Assembly (NCBI RefSeq): GCF_910592395.1
Contig: NC_088309.1
Coordinates: 12,094,599-12,158,598 of the forward strand
Source of the DNA: Lineus longissimus
Lineage: Eukaryota > Nemertea > Pilidiophora > Heteronemertea > Lineidae
Reading direction: 5' to 3'
DNA length: 64,000 nucleotides
How positions within the stretch are numbered: position 1 is the stretch's first letter; each line of letters opens with the position of its first letter. Of the stretch, positions 54,241 through 64,000 are shown piece after piece. Position numbers and translations under genes: made by a program. The notes beneath the pieces were generated by a model. It searched no databases. It saw only the letters and a program-made list of their open reading frames with translations, and had not been told where the DNA came from.

Positions 54241-55020
54241 TCATACTCCGTACTGAGAGCTAGGCTCGATCTTAAAGGGAATGGCCCGCCAAAAAATGGG
54301 GAGTTTTGGACGGCCCGGTCAAAACCTTAGGCGGGAATAAGGTTTCATTGATAAATATAAGGAGTTTCAAGGCCCCCAAATCACTTGTAAGGTTCAATAG
54401 ATACTGGCCTTTCATTGGTTTACCGTCTGCGTATCATTTACATACTCTCATTTTGAAAAATATGACAATATTTACGATCACGTTATTGATTTTTGCAACA
54501 TTTTCGGTAACGCGCCCCTTGCGGATCTGTAAGGTACCATTCGGATGCTTGAAAAATGCTTCGTCTCGTCGATTCGCTCGCGGATAAACGCATCAGGTTG
54601 ACTGCAGCAACTTTTAATTGTTGGAGACAGAGAAGGAAGGAATATGATTATCAGTTTGATGAAAACTTTGCAAAGTTTCTTCTTGGGACTCGAAATCCAA
54701 ACTACTATTCTCTCCATTTTCCATTTTCTCCTCTCTCCAACTCACTACTATCGCTATTGACTGCGTAACATACACTAACATTCTTTCGCTATCATTGCTA
54801 ACTTCATTTACCACAACACTGGCCTCTTTGTAGCCGATTATGTAACCCATAGTGGAAACACCTGACAGCGCCGCCCGGCATGATCCACGTGCTACTGGCA
54901 TATTTATAACTCGTAGTAAATAAGGTTGTAAAAATATGCAAATGAGATGCCGTATATGGAAACCATTGCGTCACTTAGCAGTTCTTATTTCTGCTACGGG
55001 TGGCGCTGTTGCTTGCTTCT
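54241..55020. other. Stretch between polymerase and upstream gene
   Basis: It begins with a fragment shared with 20757 (54268-54345). A 95-codon minus-strand frame (54614-54901) has no recognised motif. It is probably an insertion into the Polinton-like relic. Confidence 0.4.
54268..54345 (+). repeat. Interspersed repeat fragment shared with 20757
   Basis: Same core (AAAATGGGGAGTTTTGGA, GGCCCGGT, AAAACCT-AGGCGG) and same leading CTTAAAGGGAA. Confidence 0.5.
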
Positions 55021-55139
55021 GGAGGCGCTATTCAACCTCTTTAATATCATTTTCATACATTTTTTCCAGCATTTCAGTAGTAAGCTCCGCATGTTCTTGA
55101 AGTTCTATTTTATGTTCCTTGACATATCTAGCAGCCGGT

Positions 55140-55285
55140 ATACGGTAATAAAGGTACAGGAAAAAAAGGTACAGGAAAAAAAGGTACGGAAATAAAGGTA
55201 CAGGAAATAAAAGTACAGGAAATAAAAGTACTGGAAATGAAAGTACCGGAAAAAAGGTACTGGAAATAGAGGTACACAAAATGGC
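55140..55285. repeat. 17-bp tandem array (GGTACAGGAAATAAAAG)
   Basis: About nine units of GTACAGGAAATAAAAG variants. Similar in style to the 15-bp arrays at 50706 and 51497. Confidence 0.75.
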
Positions 55286-55501
55286 ATAAATAGGTAAAAA
55301 AGTACACAATTTTTTTAGAATTTTTTTAGAATGTTATGCTCTTCAACTGGTTCAGATTCGGCCTATGCCTTTTTCTTTTCTTGCCCATTTTCCTTCTTCT
55401 GTGACTAAGGTGGTGCCTTAAAATAGTTTAATACATTGCGGACAATTTTGTTATGGAAGAAGTTGGGGGAGCTGACCTTTTTTAACTACATTCATGTTCT
55501 T

Positions 55502-56122
55502 TTAAGACAAGCCAGACCCTTTAAAGTACCTCTCTTCAATCTGTGTACTAATGTAGTTAAGCTGGTTGGTTACTGCATAGATTGCCTGATTCCTTAAAAT
55601 TATGCTTTCCATTGAATATTGAATTGGGTGGGTAACTGTATCACCTTGCCTATTCAAGCTCTGTTCTGTGACCGAAGGTCGATTCAAGCTCTGATCTGCG
55701 GCCGAAGGCCGATTCAAGCTTTGCGACAAAAGGTCGATTGAACTGGACGAACACTGATATGCTTATTTTGTGGTGATAATCATTGAGTTGAAAAATGACC
55801 TCCTCTAACTTTTCTCTGTATTCATACACCTGTTTAGCTTCTCTGTCAATGTTAACTCTAATAGTGACCACAGGGTTGTCAAACTCCTTTACTGCTTCTA
55901 TTCCTTCCACTGTCTTTATGCCATCAAGCTCCTCGGTCTCAAAGGCAAGCTTCTTATCTACACCTTAGGAATTAGTGGTGGAAGAAGAGGTTGTACTTGT
56001 ACCCCTAACCTATTCATCAGTTTATCTAAATGTCCCTTAGTCTTCCTGTGGGCTGCCATATTGCTGTATGAAATGTATTTATCACAAGTAGGAGAGTGAA
56101 CCTTTTGGTTTCTATCACTCAT
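55502..56122 (-). pseudogene. Polinton-associated hypothetical protein with zinc-finger-like start
   Basis: ATG at 56122 (minus strand) begins a frame with a Cys/His pattern (C...H.....H) at about residues 13-31, then a stop at about 55960. A continuing frame (55910-55650) has VKEFDNPVVTIRVNIDREAK, YEYREKL and LNDYHHKIS blocks. A third (55729-55502) has a short LNRPS repeat and a charged tail. At least two frame breaks. No function is known to me. Its ATG is 14 bp inside the GCTCACC copy 2 border. Confidence 0.45.
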
Positions 56123-56135
56123 TATTTAGATTTAA

Positions 56136-57280
56136 AATGAAATGGCCAGGGCCATTGTGCTCACCTCATGTGGAGGAAAGATGGATAAAGAGCATGGTAT
56201 TGTGTCATGTAGTGTTAGGTTTGATGTAGGTCCAAGCAATTACAATTTCCCCAAAATGGCCAATTTACAGTACATTCGACCTCTGTGACCTTGAAAAGTA
56301 GGTCAAATCAAAGAAGACCCGGGTGACACATTGAATGGTTGTTAGAATTAGATGTACCTATGATATAAAATTGGTGCCAATCGGGCAAGTCATTACTAGG
56401 AATAATGGCATTTTGAAGAATTTAGGATTTGGCCCCCTTCCTGGAGGCCAAACGGCAAATCAGATCGCACCAAACTTTGGTACCTGAGATCACCTGACCA
56501 AGAGGTACATGTGTACTTAATTTGTGATCAATAGTCATTGCAGTTAAGAAACGTGCCATAGTTACGGCCTGACGGCGAATTTACGCCATTTGACCTCTGT
56601 GACCTTGACAAGAAGGTCAAATTAAAAACCTGTGTGACATATACTGTATGGTGGTTAGATGTACCCATGATATCAAATTGGTGGCAATCGGGCAAGAAGT
56701 TAAGGAATAATCACATTTTTAAGGTTTTTGGATTTTGCCCCCTGGTGGTCAAGTGGTGAATCATATTGGACCAAACTTCGGTCCCTGAGATCACCTGACT
56801 AAGGGGTAAATGTGTGCCAAATTTGGTATCAATAGTCATTGTAGTTTAGAAACGTGCCATCGTTACATCCTAACGGCCAATTTACACCATTTTACCTCTA
56901 TGACCTTGAAAAGGAGATCAAATCAAAAACCCGGAGGATATATGATGCACCTTTGCTAGAAGTACCTACCATATTTTTTTCAAAATTTCCCGACTACTAT
57001 TAAGGGAGATATTGCATATTTTTACTTTTAACGTTTGGCCCCCTGGTGGCCAAACCATGAAACGAATCGGACCGAAACTTGGTCTCCAAGGTGTCATTAC
57101 ATAAGGGTACATGTGTACCAAGTTTCAACTCAATATCTCTAACAGTTACAAAACGTGCCCTGCTAACGGACGACGGACGACGACGACGGACGACGACGGA
57201 CGACGACGACGACGACGACGACGGACGACGGACGCCACGGTATGGGATAAGCTCACCTCTGCTAAGAGGTGAGCTAAAAA
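56136..57280 (-). repeat. GCTCACC/AGGTGAGC repeat, copy 2 (inverted)
   Basis: Reverse-complement copy nearly identical to copy 1, with a (GAC)n run at 57173-57232 instead of (GTC)n. AGGTCA pairs (as TGACCTCTGTGACCTTGA) occur at 56591-56608 and, mutated, near 56278 and 56893. Copies 1 and 2 face each other across 7.6 kb. Confidence 0.85.
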
Positions 57281-59112
57281 TGTATTAAATTTCACTCTAC
57301 ACTTTCTAGTTAATCTTTTTAAGTTATGTTACATCATCACACTAAGTGTAAGTAATAGGGAAATGCATGCTAGATTATTCGATTTTTGTATTCGAATTAA
57401 GGCAACTTTAATGAGAAAACACCTGTGTTTTCCCCCATTGATTTTGGCCCTTTTATCTACGACAAATCGTAGATAATCGTTGAATGCATTTCCCTATTAC
57501 TCTAGTAACCTCTATAATACAAGCTGAGGAAATTGACAACAGATATGCATTTACAAATACTTTACATTTATTCTACAATATTTACACAGAGTCTCTATAT
57601 CATTTACAATGACGGGATGATTGACTGATTGTTAATTATGATCTGGCATGATTTCAGAAAGTTTCGAAATTTACAGAGAAATTCAAAGCAAGTTTCCTCC
57701 AAGAAATGACTTCGGTGACCGAAATTTACTCTAATATAAACTTTCTGTGCAGAGGGCATTAGTGTTTTTTTTGACAGAAAACCCCCAAATTTAAGTGTGT
57801 AATTTTATTTTTGCTGGAAAGGACTGAATGGATACAAACTAATAAATAAATAAATAAATATTTCACAACAACGTAAATAATTTGTTCGCATCACAATCCT
57901 TAAACATCTAATCATATGTTTGTCTTTCCTATCAAACATCTTTCTGTATATCTTACTGGGTGAAGCCCCTGCTACCATCGCTACGAATAATATTTTCAAG
58001 ATATACCCAATCTCAATTTACTTCCCGACTGCGTGTGGTACATGTAGCAGGGACAAGGAGCGGCCAAGATACGAGTAAAAATGACCAAAACTTTGATCAA
58101 GTTGATGATCTCTTGCTCGGACCATGATATTAGTTTTCACCTTGAAAAAATGAAGGAAAACTACTATTTGTTCAATGAAAATAGGACACTACCCCAACCC
58201 CAACCCACCCACCCCTGATCCATGGCTAAGGGAAAAAATAATGTACTGCAGACATTTTGTACCGATAACAAATTATGGCTCTTGTTGCTGGCCCCTCATC
58301 AAGTCAAAAATCATGATGAATTTGAGGAAAACATTGAGGGGAGAGGGGGAATAGACACTCCAGAGTGTCTGCTTGGTTGAGATTTGACATTTAAAACCTC
58401 GTCCTTTTTGAGACATATTTCCTCCTCAATACTTTACAATATATACATCAACCTTCTCCGAGTAGCTTTAGAACACGTAACGGTGGAAATTTATAACTCT
58501 ACAGTCCAACATGCCCACGAAAATACTATAACTGCCTCTGCCTCGTATCAGCAGGTGACTTCACACATCTGGGGTTGTCACAAAACGTCTTTGAAATGAA
58601 GAAATCTCTAACATATTTGACCCGTCAGTATTAAACGAGACGCCTGTCGCAGAGAAGATGAGCCTATAATGGAAGAAATTGATGTCCTCAGATTTCACAA
58701 AAGACAGACAACAGTGAAATGAACAACCAGTTTGTCTCGACCTTCCTAGCTCAGAGCGACATGCACCTTCCGTGATGGGTCTCGTTTTTAATGTTATGTG
58801 TAGATCAGATCGGGTTCTGATCTCTGCTATTTTGCTGTGATTTGATTGTCTTTGAGCTTGTTTTTTTAATTTTCCGAGGGACCTTTATGAGTATAATCTG
58901 AGCTGGGAGATGTCCAAGAAGCACAACACACAACAGTAAACAGTCATTGGCTTTGGTCAGTTCTATTTCCTCTCTAGTTCCTTGGACACTAGTATGCTCC
59001 TGTGCAAGCATCTTAACAAGCCATAAAGATTTAGATTTCGCAGAGGGTGAATCTTTCGAATCTGACTTAAGCACATTGACCAAAAACAATTTTATCCGCG
59101 GATTTCCTCCGC
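57281..59112. other. 3' flank of the antistasin-type gene
   Basis: Mostly non-coding. Minus-strand AATAAA signals are possible at about 57566-57572 and 57804-57809. An (AAAT)n stretch lies at 57838-57861. A MITE core lies at 58630-58793. Confidence 0.4.
58630..58793. mobile_element. Diverged second copy of the 33060 MITE
   Basis: It shares the core GATTTCACAAAAGACAGACA, CAGTGAAATGAACAACCAGT and CTCAGAGCGACATG with 33060-33207. The outer arms (ATTAAACGAGAC / GTCTCGTTTTTAAT) differ. Confidence 0.6.
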
Positions 59113-59282
59113 TCATTTGTGAATTTTCATCCATCTTGGGAGATGTTGGTGCATGTATTGGTGATGACTCTGTGACCTCATAATGTAGGATGGGAGGGGT
59201 TTACATCGGCATGTCTTGCAGCCGAATCTGTCGTGATGGTAACCAAACACGCATTGATTGTGGCATATCAATCTGGGACATC
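59113..59282 (-). CDS. Antistasin-type domain exon, C-terminal
   Basis: The minus-strand exon starts after GATGTCTTTCAG. It reads CPRLICHNQCVFGYHHDRFG then CKTCRC, and continues with 30 residues of basic/His-rich tail to TGA (59113-59115). The spacing C...C...C.(G)...D..GC..C.C is the antistasin family pattern (serine-protease-inhibitor domain, secreted). Its first two bases complete an Arg codon begun in the upstream exon, and phases agree (1-1). The tail after the last Cys might instead be intron if a weak GTAAAC donor were used. Confidence 0.65.
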
Positions 59283-59747
59283 CTGAAAGACATCAATAAA
59301 AGAGCGAGTTATAAAAATATAGTGTTGGACGAGTTTCAAAAAGATAATTCTGCCTGACATAAACATACTTCTGTGAATAAATGTAAAAAACTAGCGTGGG
59401 GTGAGTTTCAAAAATATTTTACACTTCTATGAATAATCTTTTAAAATTGTGGCTGGTGTAGCTATTGAGGAGTACTAAATTATGCCATGAAACAGACATG
59501 ACTGTTGGCTCACTGTAGGGGAGCTTGACAACAAAAAGAAGATCTTGCTAAAATCATAATTCTCCGATTCCTTAGAGCAAGGAACCATTTCCCTCAAATG
59601 AATATATTTGGCATCAGGAATATATACTCTCTATCGTTATTATTTGAAATGGCTCACATTTCATCAGCACCTAAATATGCGTGGTGTTGGTCAAATTTTG
59701 GTGATGACCACTTTTGAAGGAAGCTCTGTATCATTTGAAAAACTTAC
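59283..59747. other. Intron of the antistasin-type gene
   Basis: A 465-bp minus-strand intron with GTAAGT...CTTTCAG borders. A GGCTCACTGTAGGGGAGCTT motif at 59506 resembles a solitary 5' end of the GCTCACC repeat. Confidence 0.6.
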
Positions 59748-59867
59748 TAGGTTTGCATTTGCATATTGGACAACCGTCAGATCCTATTTGGAATCCATTC
59801 ATACAGAGTTTGGCACATATCACACACCTCCGCTCCATCTCTTCTCTTGGTAACTCTGTGGGAAGAG
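59748..59867 (-). CDS. Antistasin-type domain exon
   Basis: Minus strand, after CTCGTTTCAG and before GTAAGT, 120 bp, phase 1 at both ends. It encodes LPTELPREEMERR, then CVICAKLCMNGFQIGSDGCP and ICKCKP. This is a full six-Cys antistasin pattern in a symmetric exon, as expected for a shuffled repeat domain. Upstream exons with a signal peptide or more domains were not found before the window end. Related proteins inhibit serine proteases or occur as modules in matrix proteins. The target is unknown. Confidence 0.68.
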
Positions 59868-61496
59868 CTGAAACGAGAAAATATTGAATATGGTGAGGAA
59901 AATGTTCGGCTAGTTTCCAAGGTCTGAAAGGTCAAACTCTAAAATTTCACTGAAGGTGATACGTTTCACTACTATTTGTCACAGATTCTTCAAATGTTAT
60001 ATGTCGACACCTCTTGGGCAGCTGTACAAGTTGACCCTATTTAGGTCAATTGTGACCTAACTTTGACCTAGTTATCAAGTTCACAGAGGTCAAACTCGAA
60101 AAGTGTCATTGATAGTGCCGGATTATGTCATATTAACCTCCATGTATCATTTCATCTCCCACTAAATCATTCCCAGGTAAGCACAATGTCCTCAAGACAT
60201 TTCATTAGAATAAAATTTAGCTTACAGTCCAAATCACAAATAACATCCCGTAAAACTCTCCATTTGACGCGATACCCAGCGCGTAGGTCGCGCGTAAGTG
60301 GCGTGTTATATACACGAAACATGGAGAGATAAGCGCGTCATTGACACGCATCACCGACATGAAGCAGGGCGGATGTCATTTGTGACTTGGCCTGTACGTT
60401 TGCCCAAAACTTGATTCGTTCTCAAGAATGATTTCATATCGCTTTCTTTTCAAAAAGTTCCCCACAACTTTCATTATTGGTATGGGCTTTGCATAGAACT
60501 TAAAGTTACCCTCCTCCTTCCCTTCTGCCTGGGCCCAATCAAATCTTCTTGGGCTTTTGCCTAGTTTTGCACCGAGCTTTTAAACGTATTTTTGACCCAT
60601 ATGTAATAGGTCAGAATAGCATCATCGAATTAAGTCCGGGTGAAATGATCTTGCCCAAATTGAAAGTGAAGGAACAGACAAGATCAAAGGGGGGCAATTT
60701 TTTCTCTAACTAGATCTAATGCCCCCATTACAATTTGTGGTAAGGATTAATTGATTTCTTTGTGTCAACATGGCAATGGAAAAACCGCTCTCACAGGCCT
60801 TGTTATAATTGATACTTTCCTTTAAATTGCGTGTAACGAAGTAGATGATGGAGTAACCGCAGAGGAAATGATTGCATCATATAAAAGTTGAAAGGGTTGA
60901 TATTAATGAATGAATCGACATTATCTTGTCAAAGGATTGGTTCAAATGAAAGTTAGTGTTAACAATAATTGAAACAGTAATTGTTTTGGGCGCCTTGGTT
61001 CTCCTATTGAGAAAATATACTCTACTATTAAATGAATAAAGACCACTCTTTATTCCTGCTTAAACTTGATTCACTTCCAAAGAAAACCTACAATTATTGT
61101 ACGTCATTAGAAACCAATCACAACACGGTTTTACCTGAAGTTATACGCCATTCGTATCGACTCCTGGGTAGTAAAAATAGAAATGCAGTTATACACAATG
61201 CCATACAGAGCATTTATCATGCATGCAACTTTGCTGAAACTTGGTATGTATAGCATTTGCATATTTGTCTCCAAAATGGCAATGTTGAAATTCATAATCA
61301 GTAGGTTTTAACGCATTTGGAAATTGCATCAATGTACAGTAAAATCGGTTTCGTATTATTGCACATCACAGCCAATACCGTTTTTTTCTCCCAGGAACCT
61401 ACGATGACCCTGCCCTGCAGAGACTTAAGGATTATCGTAACATGTGACATAAATATTGCATGCCTGTGATAGAAATCACCTGTCTGTAAGCAACTA
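59868..61496. other. Upstream flank or intron of the antistasin-type gene
   Basis: It holds a diverged 3' end of the GCTCACC repeat (59930-60206) and a CpG-rich patch at about 60268-60360. No further antistasin exon was recognised. Confidence 0.4.
59930..60206 (+). repeat. Diverged 3' part of the GCTCACC repeat
   Basis: It ends CAGGTAAGCACAATGTCCTC AAGACATTTCATT. The terminal hairpin here has stem ATGTC/GACAT where other copies have ATGGCC/GGCCAT, so pairing is kept with different bases. Confidence 0.6.
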
Positions 61497-61669
61497 CAGC
61501 AGAACCTCTCGATTAAGGACTCCATCGGACTGACAAGTGATGTCCTTAGAGAAGTGTCCGGATGAGAGAGGTTAAATTGAATGGAAACAACCAATTTGGG
61601 AACAGAACTAGTGTCTTAATAGAGAGGTTGTCCTTGATAGAGAAGTGTCCGCTAAGGGAGGTTCCACTG
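61497..61669. mobile_element. TA-type MITE, second copy
   Basis: Ends CAGCAGAACCTC and GAGGTTCCACTG. Related to the 36544 element. The left flank is TA; the right flank has lost it. Confidence 0.6.
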
Positions 61670-63085
61670 CTGTCTGGTTTTGTCGCACTGAGCAAACACT
61701 TTCCACCAATATAAGATGGAAATCTGCCATCTCCAAGAAGGGCCAGCACTGAAGCATGTCTCCGCTCATGGCCGCCTTTCTTAAATCATAAACCAACTGC
61801 GTCTTTCTCTCCAAAATCACAGGTTGTTGACACAAGATAAATGATAGTATTTTAAAAAGAAAACCACCCATGTTGAAAACAACCGCAAAGGAACATTCAC
61901 CTTCTTTTAATGCTGGTGTCGATTCGTTCAGTGGTTGAAATAATTACAAGGTTTTATCTAAATGACAGTATGGTTCAGACAGACTTGACACTTCAAGATG
62001 ATGTCTGATCTGTAGGGAGTGCCATTTAACCACTAATACATGTTATTAGAGACCACTCACCGTAAATCACTTTCCAGATATTGCGGCTAGAGTTGATAAG
62101 GTGATAAGAAAAAAGCAATCGTAATCGTGTTAAGAGTGCCACTTGGAAGACTAAACTTAGTCTGTTTTACTTGAAAGACAATCAGAAGGAGCCGTTTTTG
62201 GAAAGGTGCCATATTGATACGTAGATCACGAGTTGATTTAATTTTTAACAGAAGCGTCACCCTCAGATCTGACAGCTAGCAATTATTGCCTGGTAAGGAT
62301 ATCTTTATGTTACGATGTGTGTGTCAAGTTACATTTATTTGGTACCCACATTTACAAAAATTGAACAGTAGCTGTCCCTTCCCACGCAAGGTTACGGGTT
62401 ATAAGCAACCTGAACCTCATGGTCTAATACTCCCTTTAAACGTAGCCAGGGTTTGATAAGATGCAATAACCTTGGTGGTCAAGATGGGTCATAAGATGCT
62501 GCCTTGATTTGTAGAATGTGCTGTCAAGGTTCCGGACTTGCGTGACTTAAAAGCAGATGGCAGTCTGCTGGACGGCACACCCAGTGCAGTTGGGAGTTAT
62601 AAGAGGCAAGATAACCGATAAAACTGCCTCAAAGACTTTGGGGTCAGTGGGGTAGTGATCATCGGTAGTGATAAGAGTGTCGGGGTCTCAATCTTGAGAC
62701 TGTGGGTTCAATACCCTAGTTTCTACTGACCAGAAGTATTAGTATAAATAGGAGCACGAATTATTGAAGCCTTAGTCTTTAATTGAAGAATTAGTCTTTA
62801 TAAATTCTTGATAGGAGCCATTCTGGACTGAAAAGCTAACCTGCCATAAACCAGCATCCCATTCAGGAGGAGTATAAATGCTCCTTGTCAGTAGCTACGA
62901 TATTGCGTATAAACCTGCAATAAAGCTCCGTTTTGCTCAAGCTGTAGCGGAGCAGGTGTTTACCTATATTTACTTTCACTGAGATAAAAGGCTGGCTGCA
63001 GTTGCAGTTGTTTCAGACTCATTGACAACAGAGAAGATTAAAGGGTAAAGAGAATATTTTATTGATTTTTGCCAATATTTCTCCT
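61670..63085. other. Non-coding stretch, nothing recognised
   Basis: Short frames on the minus strand at 61608-61871 are partly MITE sequence. No exon or RNA gene identified. Confidence 0.4.
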
Positions 63086-63140
63086 TTTTAGCTCACCTCT
63101 TAGCAGAGGTGAGCTTATCCCATACCGTGGCGTCCGTCGT

Positions 63141-63173
<33 letters not shown>

Positions 63174-64000
63174 GCGTCGTCGTCGTCGTCGTCGTCGTCC
63201 GTCGTCCGTTAGCAGGGCACGTTTCGTAACTGTTAGGCACCTTCTCCATAGAGCTATACCCTATACTACACTATACGCAAACAATGGCTTCACAAAGGGT
63301 GCATGACCATGAAACTATTGTTCGCGTATAGTATAGTATAGGGTATAGCTCTATGGAATAGGTGCCTTAGAGCTATTGAGTTGAAACTTGGTACACATGT
63401 ACCCTTATGTAATGACACCTGGGAGACCAAGTTTCGGTCCGATTCGTTTCATGGTTTGGCCACCAGGGGGCCAAACGTTAAAAGTGAAAATATGCAATAT
63501 CTCCCTCAATAGTAGTCGGGAAATTTTGAAAAAAATATGGTAGGTACTTCTAGCAAAGGTGCATCATATATCCTCCGGGTTTTTGATTTGACCTCCTTTT
63601 CAAGGTCACAGAGGTCAAATGGTGTAAATTGGCCGTTAGGATGTAACGATGGCACGTTTCTAAACTGCAATGACTATTGATACCAAATTTGGTACACATT
63701 TACCCCTTAGTCAGCTGATCTCAGGGACCGAAGTTTGGTCCAATATGATTCACCACTTGACCACCAGGGGGCAAAATCCAAAAAGCTTAAAAATGTGATT
63801 ATTCCTTAACTTCTTGCCCGATTGCCACCAATTTGATATCATGGGTACATCTAACCACCATACAGTATATGTCACACAGGTTTTTAATTTGACCTTCTTG
63901 TCAAGGTCACAGAGGTCAAATGGCGTAAATTCGCCGTCAGGCCGTAACAATGGCACGTTTCTTAACTGCAATGACTATTGATCACAAATCAAGTACACAT
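63086..64000 (+). repeat. GCTCACC/AGGTGAGC repeat, copy 3 (runs off the window)
   Basis: Same start, hairpin, (GTC)n run (63136-63208) and internal units as copy 1, continuing to the window end. AGGTCA pairs lie at 63600-63617 and 63901-63918. A 131-bp MITE interrupts it at 63236. Confidence 0.85.
63236..63366. mobile_element. 131-bp hairpin MITE with TTA target duplication (Harbinger-like)
   Basis: About 43-bp inverted arms start GGCACCTTCTCCATAGAGCT and, on the other side, GGCACCTATTCCATAGAGCT, with about three mismatches. TTA flanks both ends (63233-63235, 63367-63369). Copy 1 of the host repeat shows the empty site CTGTTAGAGCTATTG near 47505, proving a precise insertion. A 3-bp TTA duplication fits the PIF/Harbinger class. 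Confidence 0.8.

Larger units (their letters stand above)
44276..56135. mobile_element. Decayed Polinton/Maverick-like element with nested insertions
   Basis: Plus-strand remnants: a chromodomain-type integrase tail (44405) and small genes to 46362. Minus-strand remnants: a zinc-finger-like protein gene (56122), a B-family DNA polymerase (54240-51715) and a possible capsid-type gene (50611-49866). Integrase plus protein-primed-type PolB, with gene blocks on opposite strands, is the Polinton/Maverick pattern. Every large gene is broken. Insertions at 47349-48517, 48608-49550, about 50706-51693 and about 54241-54990 split it. No terminal repeats were found, so the borders are approximate, and parts could come from more than one element. 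Confidence 0.6.

Noticed and set aside
58805-59134. 109-codon minus-strand frame overlapping the antistasin exon
   Set aside because: It is in a different phase from the Cys-rich exon and has no recognised domain, so it is treated as a shadow with 3' UTR sequence.

Overview
This is a eukaryotic, metazoan genomic window. It has multi-exon genes with GT/AG introns, no operons, AT-rich non-coding DNA, and dense nested transposons and minisatellites. The mix of DIRS and Ngaro retrotransposons, a Polinton/Maverick relic, an antistasin-type gene and a GCTCACC-terminated repeat suggests a marine invertebrate, probably a lophotrochozoan. That placement is inference.

Host genes. (1) On the + strand, seven exons from 10770 to 33005 encode the C-terminal 560 residues of a GON4L/gon-4-type chromatin corepressor: PAH-like repeat, Cys-rich motif, Asp/Glu-rich tract and terminal Myb/SANT domain. 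All exon phases agree. (2) On the - strand, exons 59748..59867 and 59113..59282 each encode one antistasin-type Cys-rich domain.

Layout. 1-10.7 kb: upstream or intronic DNA with decayed repeats and a TTAA-flanked MITE (9871-10541). 12.4-18.5 kb: a Ngaro-type tyrosine-recombinase retrotransposon with A1/B1-A2/B2 split direct repeats, inside GON4L intron 11348-21851. 22.8-29.4 kb: a DIRS-type element with inverted terminal repeats and an internal complementary region, inside a TTAA-type MITE inside intron 22033-29649. 33-37 kb: GON4L 3' flank, small MITEs and a 28-bp minisatellite. 37.4-40.6 kb: a coding-like array of about 34 units of ~74 bp, then a ~62-bp array. 41.0-44.3 kb: an 880-bp tandem repeat carrying triple CRE (TGACGTCA) clusters, interrupted by a 710-bp transposon and ending in an inverted junction. 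44.4-56.1 kb: a decayed Polinton/Maverick-like element. Its integrase tail and small genes lie on +, and a B-family DNA polymerase and other genes lie on -. It is invaded by a foldback element, inverted 15-bp arrays and two inverted copies of the GCTCACC repeat. 57-64 kb: the antistasin-type gene, MITEs, and a further GCTCACC copy carrying a fresh TTA-flanked hairpin MITE.

The two YR retrotransposons show the two classical end architectures of that order within 4.4 kb of each other. Both lie in the sense orientation of the same host gene, and both have nearly open reading frames broken only at homopolymer runs. The least explained structures are the ~74-bp coding-like array, the CRE-bearing 880-bp units, and the GCTCACC repeat with hairpins at both ends and internal AGGTCA direct repeats. 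All identifications come from reading the sequence; no database search was run.
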